Shown here in pieces: positions 1 to 8,099 of a DNA stretch of 64,000 nucleotides. The position numbers and the translations under genes were made by a program. The notes under the pieces are model-generated. The model made no database searches, had not been told where the DNA came from, and was given only the letters and a program-made list of their open reading frames with translations. The DNA is from Streptomyces atratus (GTDB taxonomy: Bacteria; Actinomycetota; Actinomycetes; Streptomycetales; Streptomycetaceae), in the NCBI RefSeq assembly GCF_014648655.1, contig NZ_BMRN01000010.1, positions 124,001 to 188,000 on the forward strand, read 5' to 3'. Within the stretch, counting starts at the first letter, position 1; each line of letters starts with the position of its first letter.

Positions 1-22
1 GTACGCAGGGAAGGAACGGCCA

Positions 23-1621
23 CTGACTGTCCACACGCTCAACGAACTCCTGCTCGTCTGCTCACTCGTCCTGCTCGTCGCCGTGGCGGCGGTGCGCATC
101 TCGTCCCGCAGCGGGCTCCCCAGCCTGCTCCTGTACCTCGGCATCGGGATCGCCATAGGGCAGGACGGCATCTTCGACGTCAAGTTCAACAATGCGGAAC
201 TGACTCAGGTGATCGGCTATGCCGCACTTGTCGTGATCCTCGCCGAGGGCGGCCTGGGCACGAAGTGGAAAGAGATCAAACCCGCACTGCCGGCTGCCGC
301 GATGCTCTCGATCGTCGGCGTCGCTGTGAGCGTCGGCGTCACCGCGGCCGGGGCACACTACCTGGTCGGCCTGGACTGGCGGCAGTCGCTGATCATCGGC
401 GCGGTCGTCTCGTCGACGGACGCCGCCGCGGTCTTCTCCGTGCTGCGCAAGGTGCCGCTGCCCGCTCGGGTCACCGGGGTACTGGAGGCCGAGTCCGGCT
501 TCAACGACGCGCCCGTCGTGATCCTCGTGGTGGCCTTCTCCACCAGGGGACCGGTGGAGAGCTGGTATGTACTGGTCGGCGAGATAGCCCTGGAGCTCGC
601 GATCGGTGCGGCCGTCGGTCTCGCCGTCGGCTGGCTCGGCTCGTTCGGACTGCGTCATGTGGCACTGCCCGCGTCCGGTCTGTATCCGATCGCCGTGATG
701 GCGATCGCGGTGTCCGCGTACGCGGCGGGCGCCCTGGCCCACGGCAGCGGCTTCCTCGCCGTCTATCTGGCCGCGATGATCCTCGGCAACGCCAAACTGC
801 CGCACTGGCCCGCCACCCGCGGCTTCGCCGACGGGCTCGGCTGGCTGGCCCAGATCGGCATGTTCGTGCTGCTCGGACTCCTGGTCACCCCGCACGATCT
901 GTACGACGACTTCTGGCCCGCGGTCATCGTGGGACTGGTACTGACCGTGGTGGCACGTCCGCTGGAGGTCTTCATCTCGCTGGCGCCGTTCCGGCTGCCC
1001 TGGCAGGAGAAGGCGTTCATGTCCTGGGCGGGGCTGCGCGGCGCCGTACCCATCATCCTGGCGACCATTCCGATGGTGTCCGGAGTCGAGGGCTCCACCC
1101 GGGTCTTCAACATCGTCTTCGTGCTCGTCGTGGTGTACACCCTCATCCAGGGACCGACCCTGCCCTGGATGGCGAAGGCCCTGAAGATCGCCGACGATCC
1201 GGCCGAGGCCGCCGACCTGGGCATCGAGTCGGCGCCGCTGGAGCGGCTGCGCGGCCATCTGCTGTCGGTGGCGATCCCCGGGAAGTCGAAGATGCACGGC
1301 GTGGAGGTCGGGGAGCTGCGGCTGCCCGCCGGGGCCGCGGTCACCCTGGTCGTACGGGACCAGAAGAGCTTCGTACCGGCGCCGTCGACCGTGCTGCGGC
1401 GCGGCGACGAACTGCTGGTGGTCACCACCGACCCGGTGCGCGACGCGGCGGAGGAGCGGCTGCGCGCGGTCGGCGAGGGCGGCAAGCTCGCGGGCTGGCT
1501 CGGGACGAGCGGCAGCGGTGGCAAGAGCCTTGCAGGGCCTCACGTGGCACATGACGTTGCGCACGCGCTGAAGGCCGCGAAGAAGCTGGGGAGGGCCGAC
1601 GGGCCGAAAACGCATCGCTGA
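23..1621 (+). CDS. Potassium/proton antiporter, CPA1 type, with C-terminal TrkA-C domain
   Basis: Cation/proton antiporter of the inner membrane: a long run of hydrophobic segments (about residues 5-375) followed by a cytosolic TrkA-C (RCK_C) domain at about 420-500, the NhaP2/CpaA-like layout. Conserved transporter features include the segment with SSTDAAAVFSVLR and the GLRGAVPIILA segment. The first ATG/GTG in frame is GTG at 83, but the reading frame before it encodes LTVHTLNELLLVCSLVLLVA, which completes the first membrane helix. A purine-rich AGGGAAGGAA ribosome site at 7-16 points to a CTG start at 23. The frame has no stop before the window edge, so an upstream start cannot be formally excluded. 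The TrkA-C domain implies gating by a nucleotide or ion ligand. Family assignment is confident; ion specificity is by analogy. Confidence 0.85.
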   Translation: MTVHTLNELLLVCSLVLLVAVAAVRISSRSGLPSLLLYLGIGIAIGQDGIFDVKFNNAELTQVIGYAALVVILAEGGLGTKWKEIKPALPAAAMLSIVGVAVSVGVTAAGAHYLVGLDWRQSLIIGAVVSSTDAAAVFSVLRKVPLPARVTGVLEAESGFNDAPVVILVVAFSTRGPVESWYVLVGEIALELAIGAAVGLAVGWLGSFGLRHVALPASGLYPIAVMAIAVSAYAAGALAHGSGFLAVYLAAMILGNAKLPHWPATRGFADGLGWLAQIGMFVLLGLLVTPHDLYDDFWPAVIVGLVLTVVARPLEVFISLAPFRLPWQEKAFMSWAGLRGAVPIILATIPMVSGVEGSTRVFNIVFVLVVVYTLIQGPTLPWMAKALKIADDPAEAADLGIESAPLERLRGHLLSVAIPGKSKMHGVEVGELRLPAGAAVTLVVRDQKSFVPAPSTVLRRGDELLVVTTDPVRDAAEERLRAVGEGGKLAGWLGTSGSGGKSLAGPHVAHDVAHALKAAKKLGRADGPKTHR

Positions 1622-1968
1622 GAGGATCGCGAGGGCTGCGCGCTGTCGATCCGAGGCGGGGGTGGGCTCCTTGCGCACAATCAGAGGTGTGCAAGGACGT
1701 CCACCTGTATCATGAAGGAAACCTGATCGGCCTCCGTAGTGGGGTCGGCCAACCCGATCGACCAACCCGAACGACCAACTCTGCCTGATGCAGAGCTGGC
1801 GCGACCGTATGGCGGTCGTGGCGTCCTCCGCCTCTGCTGAGCGCCCGGCATCTACCGCAGTTCCGCGCGAAGAGGACAGCTCTCGGCAGCACCCGCACGA
1901 GCCTGCACCACCTGTGCCGGTCCGGACCTGCGGGAGCTCGGCCACCAGGCGGCAGAAAGGCATGGACC
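1622..1968. other. Intergenic region with no gene recognised
   Basis: About 350 bases between the antiporter and the MFS gene. Short open frames exist on both strands but have arginine/proline-rich compositions typical of antisense frames in high-GC DNA and no recognisable domain. A GAAAGG ribosome site at 1955-1960 belongs to the next gene. Confidence 0.5.
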
Positions 1969-3255
1969 GTGGCGTCCACGGTCTCCGACCGCCCCGGTTA
2001 CGGGCAGTTGCTGCGCACCCCCGGTGCGTGGACGTTTCTCCTGCCGGGCTTCGCCGCACGGCAGCCGTTCGCGATGCTGACAATCGGCATCGTGCTACTG
2101 GTTCAGCACACCACCGGCTCTTACGGCAGCGCGGGCTCCGTCGCTGCCGTGACCGGTGTCTCCATGGCCCTGTTCGCACCGCAGACCGGCAAACTCGCCG
2201 ACCGTTTCGGCCAGCGCGCCGTGCTGCTGCCCGGTGTCCTGGTGCACGCGGCGTCCGTGTCGGCGCTCACGGCGCTGGCGCTGGCGGACGCGCCCCTGTG
2301 GGCCCTGTTCACGGCGGCCGTGCCGACCGGTGCGTCCGTTCCGCAGATCGGCCCGATGGTGCGGGCCCGCTGGGCGGCCGTACTGGGCGCGGCACCGGGC
2401 CGCAAGGCCTCACCGCTGATGTCCACCGCGGCCGCCTTCGAATCGGTGACGGACGAGTTCACCTTCGTCATCGGCCCGGTGCTCGCCACCGCACTGTGCA
2501 CGGGAGTGCACCCGGCGGCCGGTCTGATCACGGAGGCCGGGCTGACCTTGGCCGGTGGACTGCTCTTCGCCGCGCAGCGCCGCACACAGCCCGCGGTGCG
2601 CAGCACCGAGTCCGGTACCTCCCGGCGGCATGTGTCCGCCCTGTCCGTACCGGGTGTACGAGTGCTCGCGGTGGCCTTCCTGGGCATCGGCGCGGTCTTC
2701 GGCGGCATGCAGGTCTCGCTGACCGCCTTCGCCGAGGAGATCGGCCGGCCCGGCGCGAACGGTCTGCTGTACGGGGTCTTCGCGGCCGGCAACATGCTGG
2801 CCGGGATCGCCTGCGGCGCCATTGCCTGGAAGAGCGGGCCGCGGCGGCGTCTGATCGTCGGGTACGCGGCGCTGACCCTGACCGCGTCCGGACTGTGGGC
2901 CGTGCACTCCGTGCCCCTGCTGGCCGGGCTCGGACTGCTGGTCGGACTCTCCATCGCCCCGGCCCTGATCAGCGGCTACACGCTCGTCGAGGCGCTGGTG
3001 CCGGGGTCCGCCCGGACCGAGGCGTTCACCTGGCTGACGGGCTCGGTCGCCCTCGGCCAGGCGGCCGCGGTGACGGTCGCCGGGCGGCTCGCCGACGCCC
3101 ACGGCGCGAGCACCGGTTTCGTGGTGCCGCTGGTGGGAACCGTACTGGCGCTGGTCACCCTGGTGTCACTGCGTTCGCGACTGACACCGGCCCGCGCGAC
3201 CATCACGGCCGCACGCGGCACGGTTCACCGCGACCCTGTCGCGGCCGGAGAATGA
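1969..3255 (+). CDS. MFS transporter
   Basis: Polytopic membrane protein of 428 residues, about 12 hydrophobic segments, consistent with a single major facilitator superfamily unit. The MFS loop 2-3 signature appears as GKLADRFGQRAVLL near residue 70. It starts at GTG 1969 behind GAAAGG with suitable spacing. Likely a drug or metabolite exporter of the DHA1 kind; the substrate cannot be read from sequence. It stands alone between the antiporter and the CIRCE-controlled fmdB-like gene. Confidence 0.8.
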   Translation: MASTVSDRPGYGQLLRTPGAWTFLLPGFAARQPFAMLTIGIVLLVQHTTGSYGSAGSVAAVTGVSMALFAPQTGKLADRFGQRAVLLPGVLVHAASVSALTALALADAPLWALFTAAVPTGASVPQIGPMVRARWAAVLGAAPGRKASPLMSTAAAFESVTDEFTFVIGPVLATALCTGVHPAAGLITEAGLTLAGGLLFAAQRRTQPAVRSTESGTSRRHVSALSVPGVRVLAVAFLGIGAVFGGMQVSLTAFAEEIGRPGANGLLYGVFAAGNMLAGIACGAIAWKSGPRRRLIVGYAALTLTASGLWAVHSVPLLAGLGLLVGLSIAPALISGYTLVEALVPGSARTEAFTWLTGSVALGQAAAVTVAGRLADAHGASTGFVVPLVGTVLALVTLVSLRSRLTPARATITAARGTVHRDPVAAGE

Positions 3256-3301
3256 CGATTCATACGCTCGCATCAGCGGAATACGTCAGTGTGACCCCTC
3301 C

Positions 3302-3316
3302 GCCACATCATGTGGC
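3302..3316. repeat. Small perfect palindrome downstream of the MFS gene
   Basis: GCCACAT-C-ATGTGGC, two 7-base arms around one base, followed by AGCTTTT. It may be a weak terminator for the MFS gene or a protein-binding site. Confidence 0.4.
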
Positions 3317-3431
3317 AGCTTTTCACTCGGGCCGACGGCCCTCATGACGGCCGAGCCCTGACCGCTGCCCTCCGGGCAGGTGACAGACATAACTGCAAAC
3401 AGCGGCCCGTAGCAGCTACCATTGACGACTG

Positions 3432-3458
3432 TTAGCACTCATCGAGTGAGAGTGCCAG
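3432..3458 (+). promoter_or_regulatory. CIRCE-like HrcA operator upstream of the fmdB-like gene
   Basis: TTAGCACTC, nine bases, GAGTGCCAG. The left arm is identical to the CIRCE consensus half-site TTAGCACTC and the right arm matches GAGTGCTAA at 7 of 9. The TGGCACTC-type half with its G:C-adapted end is familiar from streptomycete groE operators. It ends right at the AGGAGG ribosome site (3457-3462) of the next gene, where HrcA would block transcription of that gene. HrcA binding is inferred. Confidence 0.75.
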
Positions 3459-3469
3459 GAGGAAGACAA

Positions 3470-3829
3470 GTGCCGACCTATCAGTACCAGTGCACCGAAT
3501 GTGGCGAGGGCCTCGAGGCGGTGCAGAAGTTCACCGACGATGCCCTGACCGTGTGCCCGAGCTGCGAAGGACGCCTGAAGAAGGTGTTCTCGGCGGTCGG
3601 CATTGTCTTCAAGGGGTCCGGTTTCTACCGGAACGACAGCCGTGGCTCCTCGTCGAGCAGCACGCCGACGTCGGCCTCGGCGAAGGCGTCCGGTTCCGCT
3701 TCGTCCGATTCATCGTCGTCGAAGGGATCGGACACGAAGTCGTCCGCTTCCTCCTCGTCCGCCGCGTCTTCCTCTTCTTCGTCCTCTTCGTCCTCTTCGT
3801 CTTCGACGAGTGGCACGTCGGCCGCCTGA
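3470..3829 (+). CDS. FmdB-family zinc-ribbon protein
   Basis: Protein of 119 residues. The N-terminal 45 residues are a zinc ribbon (MPTYQYQCTECG ... CPSCEG, two CxxC pairs) followed by the FmdB-like GIVFKGSGFYRND element. The second half is a low-complexity Ser/Thr/Ala/Lys tail with long serine runs. Start chosen at GTG 3470, directly after AGGAGGAAGAC; an earlier in-frame start would lie inside the CIRCE-like operator. Members are regulatory or assembly-type proteins of unclear role. The operator suggests heat-shock control, which would be informative about function. A strong terminator follows. Confidence 0.88.
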   Translation: MPTYQYQCTECGEGLEAVQKFTDDALTVCPSCEGRLKKVFSAVGIVFKGSGFYRNDSRGSSSSSTPTSASAKASGSASSDSSSSKGSDTKSSASSSSAASSSSSSSSSSSSSTSGTSAA

Positions 3830-3845
3830 GCCGAACCGCACTTCC

Positions 3846-3888
3846 CCGAGGACCCCGCCGATCCGACCGGCGGGGTCCTCGGCGTTTT
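3846..3888 (+). terminator. Rho-independent terminator of the fmdB-like gene
   Basis: Perfect 15-base stem CCGAGGACCCCGCCG / CGGCGGGGTCCTCGG around a 7-base loop (3861-3867), followed by CGTTTT. Confidence 0.9.
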
Positions 3889-3910
3889 CCCGCGCCGCTA
3901 GTGTGATCGC

Positions 3911-4744
3911 ATGGCGAACGCAGAGATCGGTGTCATCGGCGGCTCGGGCTTGTACTCCTTCTTGGAGGACGTCACGGAGGTGCGTGTGGACACCCCGTAC
4001 GGACGGCCGAGCGACTCTCTGTTCCTCGGCGAGGTCGGCGGCCGCCGGGTCGCCTTCCTGCCCCGCCACGGACGCGGCCACCATCTGCCGCCGCACCGCA
4101 TCAACTACCGGGCCAACCTGTGGGCGCTGCGCTCCGTCGGCGTACGTCAGGTGCTCGGCCCGTGCGCGGTGGGCGGCCTGCGTCCGGAGTACGGGCCGGG
4201 CACCCTGCTCGTGCCCGACCAGTTGGTGGACCGCACCAAGGCCCGGACGCAGACGTACTACGACGGGGAGATCCGGGCCGATGGCGCGGAGTCGAACGTC
4301 CTGCATCTGGGCTTCGCCGACCCGTACTGCCCCGATGGGCGCAGGGCCGCGCTGGCGGCGGCTCGCGCGAAGAGCTGGGAGCCGGTGGACGGCGGGACGC
4401 TGGTGGTGGTCGAGGGGCCGCGCTTCTCGACCCGGGCCGAGTCGCGCTGGCATGCGGCGATGGGCTGGTCGGTGGTCGGGATGACCGGGCACCCGGAGGC
4501 GGTCCTCGCCCGTGAACTGGGCCTCTGCTACACGACGATGACGCTGGTGACGGACCTCGACGCGGGTGCTGAGGCCGGGGAGGGCGTCTCGCACGGGGAG
4601 GTCCTGAAGGTGTTCGCGGCCAACGTGGACCGACTGCGCGCGGTGCTCTTCGACGTGGTGGCCGCGCTGCCTGCGCAGGCGGACCGCGACTGCCCGTGCT
4701 CGCATGCGCTGGACGGGCTCGAGACGGGGATCGAGCTTCCTTAG
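3911..4744 (+). CDS. mtnP: S-methyl-5'-thioadenosine phosphorylase
   Basis: Purine nucleoside phosphorylase family 2 enzyme of 277 residues; splits 5'-methylthioadenosine with phosphate into adenine and methylthioribose-1-phosphate in methionine salvage. Visible signatures: N-terminal IGVIGGSGLY, the phosphate-binding FLPRHGRGHHLPPHRINYRAN stretch near residue 45-65, and the late EGPRFSTRAES and GMTGHPEAVLAREL motifs. Length is normal for the family. ATG start at 3911. Some actinobacterial members prefer inosine derivatives, so exact purine preference is open. Confidence 0.92.
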   Translation: MANAEIGVIGGSGLYSFLEDVTEVRVDTPYGRPSDSLFLGEVGGRRVAFLPRHGRGHHLPPHRINYRANLWALRSVGVRQVLGPCAVGGLRPEYGPGTLLVPDQLVDRTKARTQTYYDGEIRADGAESNVLHLGFADPYCPDGRRAALAAARAKSWEPVDGGTLVVVEGPRFSTRAESRWHAAMGWSVVGMTGHPEAVLARELGLCYTTMTLVTDLDAGAEAGEGVSHGEVLKVFAANVDRLRAVLFDVVAALPAQADRDCPCSHALDGLETGIELP

Positions 4745-4892
4745 CGGGGTGGGTGACGGTTGCGGCATGGGTGGGTGACGGGGTTATCCACAACGCCGGG
4801 GCCGTCCACAGGCCTCGGCGGGAAACTCGTGGCCGGTGGATCGTGAGGGGTGTTCGCCCGAAACTCTTCACGGCAGGTGGTGTTGGCCATGT

Positions 4893-4950
4893 TCCCGTCG
4901 TCCCAGTCGTCCCAGTCGTCCCAGTCGTCCCAGTCGTTCCCGTCGTCCCC
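4893..4950. repeat. Tandem 9-base repeat upstream of the SAF-domain gene
   Basis: GTCGTCCCA occurs four times without a break (4897-4932), flanked by degenerate copies. If translated from the ATG at 4889 it gives Ser-Gln-Ser repeats; more probably it lies in the 5' region of the next gene. Such tracts change length by slippage. Confidence 0.8.
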
Positions 4951-4981
4951 GTGTGTGCCCTCTGAACGATCCGCTCCGGCC

Positions 4982-5515
4982 ATGACTCCAGGGCCTCCGG
5001 CGTCGGCTCCCCCGCCCTGTGGCGTGCCCGCGTTCGAGCCGTTGCGGGTGCGCGGAAGTGGTGGGCACCGGCTGCGGCGGGCTCTGTGGCGGCAGCGTCG
5101 CGCGCTGGCCGCCGGGCTGGCCCTGACGGCTGCCGCGCTGGCCGCGACGGGGCTGGGCGGGAGCGCCGCGGGCGGCGATGCGGCGCATGGGGCAGGGGCG
5201 GGGAGTACGGCCGGGTCGGCGCCGGAGCGGGCGCGGCGTCCGGTCCCCTTGGTGTCCGCGCCGGTCCGGATCGCGGATGCGGGGACGGTGCGGCTGTTGC
5301 GGCCGGGGGACCGCGTCGACGTGATCGCCGCCGAGGGGACCGGAGCCGACGCCCGGGTGCTGGCGAAGGGCGCGCGGGTGGCAGACGTACCGCAGACCTC
5401 GGCCGAGGGTCCCGCGGAGGACGGTGCGCTGATCGTGCTGTCGGTCCCCCGGGGCACCGCCGCATCGCTGGCCGGAGCGGGTATCTCGGCCAGGCTGGCG
5501 GTGACCCTGTGCTGA
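4982..5515 (+). CDS. SAF-domain (CpaB/RcpC-like) membrane protein
   Basis: Small protein with a basic segment (RRALWRQRR), one hydrophobic helix (about 35-55), and a C-terminal region PVRIADAGTVRLLRPGDRVDV followed by VLAKGARVADVP that matches the SAF/RcpC fold of pilus-assembly proteins of the CpaB type. It ends ARLAVTLC. The frame is open from the ATG at 4889, which would add a repetitive Ser/Gln N-terminus; the ATG at 4982 is preferred because the repeat tract looks non-coding. Standing just before mscL is typical for streptomycetes. Function unproven. Confidence 0.6.
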   Translation: MTPGPPASAPPPCGVPAFEPLRVRGSGGHRLRRALWRQRRALAAGLALTAAALAATGLGGSAAGGDAAHGAGAGSTAGSAPERARRPVPLVSAPVRIADAGTVRLLRPGDRVDVIAAEGTGADARVLAKGARVADVPQTSAEGPAEDGALIVLSVPRGTAASLAGAGISARLAVTLC

Positions 5516-5580
5516 TTCGTACTGATGAGCTGTCAAATCACCGGACCAAAGGCGCAGATCGGGTGTTTCCATCGCTTACT

Positions 5581-5616
5581 GCCGTAAGTTGCGGAGGAGT
5601 TTGCTCCGCCTACGGC
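5581..5616. other. Hairpin in the leader of mscL
   Basis: GCCGTA...GCGGAG and CTCCGCCTACGGC can pair around GAGTTTG, with a small bulge. It lies just upstream of the mscL ribosome site and could end the previous transcript or structure the leader. Confidence 0.45.
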
Positions 5617-5638
5617 ACATGCGAAGGAAGGCTCACCC

Positions 5639-6152
5639 GTGAGCGAGAAGAAGAAGGTCAGTCTGCTGGAAGGATTCAAAGCCTTCCTGCTGCGCGGCAA
5701 TGTGATCGACCTGGCGATCGCCGTCGTGATCGGCGCCGCGTTCACACAGATCGTGAACGCTTTCGTCAAGGGCGTCATCAACCCCCTGGTCGGTGCGTTC
5801 GGCACCAAGGACCTGGAGAGCTACAGCTCCTGCCTCAAGGGGCCCTGCGTCACAAACCCGAAGACGGGCGAGGTGACCGAGGGCATCCGGATCCTGTGGG
5901 GCTCGGTGCTCAGCGCCACTCTCAGCTTTGTGATCACGGCGGCCGTCGTCTACTTCCTGATGGTGCTGCCCATGGCCAAGTACCTTGCCGGGCGGGCGGC
6001 CATGCAGGCCGCGAAGGAGGGCGTGCAGGAGACGCTGGAGGTCAGCGAGCTGGAGGTGCTGAAGGAGATCCGCGACGCCCTCGTCTCACAGCGTGGCGGC
6101 CCGGGGGGGCGGGACCTTTGGGCAGGACCCCGGCCGAGGTCACGACCAGTAG
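5639..6152 (+). CDS. mscL: Large-conductance mechanosensitive channel, with a likely C-terminal frameshift
   Basis: Pressure-relief channel of the cell membrane. MSEKKKVSLLEGFKAFLLRG and the first helix (NVIDLAIAVVIGAAF) are classic MscL; a second helix sits near residues 90-115 and a charged C-terminal helix follows. GTG start behind GAAGGAAGG. Family length is about 130-160 residues, but as written the frame runs on to 6700 (353 residues), antisense to the next two genes. Removing one G from the G7 run at 6103-6109 restores an ending GTFGQDPGRGHDQ and a TAG at 6150-6152. I therefore read the extension as a one-base insertion (mutation or sequencing error), not as a fusion. Confidence 0.85.
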
Positions 6153-6210
6153 CGGGAGGCGCGGCGGGAAGACCGCAAGCAGCGTCGTCGGACCACCACG
6201 GAGCGGGGGC

Positions 6211-6420
6211 TCAGATGTGGTGGGGCGGCTTCTCATCGAGAAAGCGCGCCAGATCGGCGGCGCTGCCGCCGGCCGGGGCCCGCTCGCCCCACCCTCGGTC
6301 CGTATCGTCCGCGGACTGCTGGTCCAGCGGATCGTCGAAGACCAGAGCCGGTTTGGGTTTCTTCTGTTCCGGCTGGGTCGGCTTCGAATCGCGCGGGCCG
6401 GGGGCGGGGGCGGTGCTCAT
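6211..6420 (-). CDS. Small hypothetical protein (69 residues)
   Basis: Short, hydrophilic, proline- and lysine-rich N-terminus, ending in GSAADLARFLDEKPPHHI. No domain recognised. It follows the redox operon on the same strand with a 21-base gap and may be its last gene. The acidic/helical C-terminal part looks more protein-like than an antisense shadow. Confidence 0.5.
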   Translation of the reverse strand: MSTAPAPGPRDSKPTQPEQKKPKPALVFDDPLDQQSADDTDRGWGERAPAGGSAADLARFLDEKPPHHI

Positions 6421-6441
6421 ACCTCAAGGGTACGGCTGTGG

Positions 6442-6828
6442 TCAGCGGTCCTTCGGGTCGAGCGCCCACAGCCCGAGGACGACGAGGAACGACAGACAGA
6501 GGAAGCCGGCACCCCACCAGGCCGTGCCGGTGTTGCCCTCCATCCACGCGTCGACGACGACGGTCAGGCCCCAGAGCTGTCCGATGACGACGGTCATCGC
6601 CAGGGCCAGCCGGGCCGTCAGTTTCGAGGAGCGTTCGGGTTCCTGGTCGGTGCCGGCACCCGGGCCAGGGCCGGTGTGGCGGACCCGGGGGTCGCCGTAG
6701 CCGCTGGTGGCACGGATCTGCGGATAGCGTTCGTGGACGGGGCGGTTGAGTTCGGGGCGGGCGCTGCCCGGGCGGTACTCCGGATAGTCGGGGGACTCCT
6801 GGTCACGGGACTGCCGGGCGTCGGTCAT
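6442..6828 (-). CDS. Small two-helix membrane protein
   Basis: 128 residues: a polar, Pro/Arg-rich N-terminal half, then two hydrophobic segments (LALAMTVVIGQLWGLTVVVD and WWGAGFLCLSFLVVLGLWAL) and a short charged tail. Start at ATG 6828 (MTDARQSRD), which overlaps the stop of the Rieske gene by 4 bases (ATGA), so translation is probably coupled. Its position in the redox operon suggests an accessory membrane subunit; no family recognised. Confidence 0.65.
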   Translation of the reverse strand: MTDARQSRDQESPDYPEYRPGSARPELNRPVHERYPQIRATSGYGDPRVRHTGPGPGAGTDQEPERSSKLTARLALAMTVVIGQLWGLTVVVDAWMEGNTGTAWWGAGFLCLSFLVVLGLWALDPKDR

Positions 6829-7493
6829 GTCCGCCTGCCGGGGGTCTCGGCCTCGGCGGCCCGGGGTGCCTCCGCGCCTGTGCCTCTGACCGCGGGGCAA
6901 CCGATGCGGGACGCAAGGTCCGGACGGTCAGCGCTGAGCCGGCGGCACAGGCCGTGCTCGATGCTCTCGCCCGAGCGGGTCGTGCCGACCGCCCAGATGC
7001 TGCCGTCGGTCTGCTCGGTGAGCACCACCTTGGGCAGTGCGCGGGGCGGTGGCCCGGCGGTGACCTCGCCGGTGCGGGCGTCGAAGACGCCCTCGTGGCA
7101 GGGGCAGTACAGCTCACCTTCGGGGCCGCGGTCCTTGCGCCAGAGCACGGCACAGGCGAGATGGGTACAGATCGCGGAGTAGCCGACAAGGGTGCCGTCG
7201 TCGAGCCGGACGGCGACCGCCCGGTCGTCTTCGTCCGGGTAGCGGAAGGCGATGGACTCACCGGGAAGAAGCTGGGCGGTGATCTTCTTCGGCGCGGGTG
7301 CCTTGGCGTCGTCGGGGTCGCCGTGACGCGGAAGGATTCCGCCGGCCACGCCGAGGCCGGCGACGGCAAGTCCGCCCGAGACGGTCGCGACGATCCGGAG
7401 GTAGTCGCGCCGGGTGGCGAGGGCGCCGGCGGCGATCCGGTCGTGCAGGGCTTTGCGCGGATCCCCGGAGGGCGGCTGGTCGGTGGCGCTCAT
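6825..7493 (-). CDS. Rieske [2Fe-2S] protein with twin-arginine-type N-terminus
   Basis: 222 residues. The Rieske cluster site is complete: CTHLAC (about residue 108) and CPCHEG (about 128) supply the two Cys/His pairs. Near residue 30, RRDYLRIVATVSGGLAVAGL looks like a twin-arginine export or anchor sequence, so the domain probably sits outside the membrane. Its start overlaps the stop of the ferredoxin gene by 4 bases. A Rieske protein tied to a ferredoxin and a molybdopterin enzyme suggests an electron route between the enzyme and quinones or the cytochrome bc1/aa3 chain; the donor and acceptor are not known. Confidence 0.88.
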   Translation of the reverse strand: MSATDQPPSGDPRKALHDRIAAGALATRRDYLRIVATVSGGLAVAGLGVAGGILPRHGDPDDAKAPAPKKITAQLLPGESIAFRYPDEDDRAVAVRLDDGTLVGYSAICTHLACAVLWRKDRGPEGELYCPCHEGVFDARTGEVTAGPPPRALPKVVLTEQTDGSIWAVGTTRSGESIEHGLCRRLSADRPDLASRIGCPAVRGTGAEAPRAAEAETPGRRT

Positions 7494-8092
7494 CGGCGGA
7501 CGTCCTTCCCGTTGATCTCGACGACAGGAAGGCCGCCGGGCACCGGCCACTGGACCTTGTCGGCGGGTACGACCATGGCGACGCCGGTGCGGACCTCGCT
7601 CCGGCCGAAGACGAAGGTGTCGGCGACCTGGACGCCGGGACGCTCGGCCTGGAGCTCCTCGACAGTTCCGTAGAACAGCGCTCCCGTCGGGCAGACGGTC
7701 GCGCACATGGGGGCGAGGCCATAGGCGGTGCGGTCGTAGCAGAGGTTGCATTTCATCTGCAGCTTCGCCTGCAGATCGATCTTCGGAACGCCGAAGGGGC
7801 AGGCGTTGACACAGTTGGCGCAGCCGATGCAGCGGGTGGTGTCCGCCTGCTGCACCACACCGTCGGCGGTCACCAGGATCGCGTCGGCAGGGCAGACCTC
7901 GGCGCACGGAGCGACCGGGTCCTCACAGTGCATGCAGACCGTGGGAAGGGAGGCCACGGACTGGCCCTCGTCGGTGTAGTCGAGATGGATCATCGACTTG
8001 CCGCGGTGCGAGTCGCATTCCCGGCAGGCGGAGACACAGGCCTGGCATCCGATGCAGCGCCCCGGGTCGATGAAGATCGTTCTGCCCATCAT
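7490..8092 (-). CDS. Four-cluster 4Fe-4S ferredoxin subunit (NrfC/PsrB/DmsB type)
   Basis: Electron-transfer subunit of 200 residues with 16 cysteines in four groups: CIGCQACVSAC, CMHCEDPVAPCAEVCP, CIGCANCVNACP and CNLC...CATVCP. This is the arrangement of the iron-sulfur subunit of molybdenum oxidoreductases, wiring the catalytic subunit to a membrane partner. Two ATG codons stand at the start (8092 and 8089). Seven bases separate it from the catalytic gene. Confidence 0.92.
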   Translation of the reverse strand: MMGRTIFIDPGRCIGCQACVSACRECDSHRGKSMIHLDYTDEGQSVASLPTVCMHCEDPVAPCAEVCPADAILVTADGVVQQADTTRCIGCANCVNACPFGVPKIDLQAKLQMKCNLCYDRTAYGLAPMCATVCPTGALFYGTVEELQAERPGVQVADTFVFGRSEVRTGVAMVVPADKVQWPVPGGLPVVEINGKDVRR

Positions 8093-8099
8093 GCGGCGA

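Noticed and set aside
62..2179. 705-residue minus-strand open frame at the window start
   Set aside because: Antisense to the antiporter and MFS genes, Arg/Gly/Asp-rich with no domain.
4893..4950. CRISPR array
   Set aside because: 9-base tandem units without spacers.
5639..6700. 353-residue MscL fusion protein
   Set aside because: The extension is low-complexity, antisense to two minus-strand genes and depends on a G7 run; a one-base change restores a normal end.
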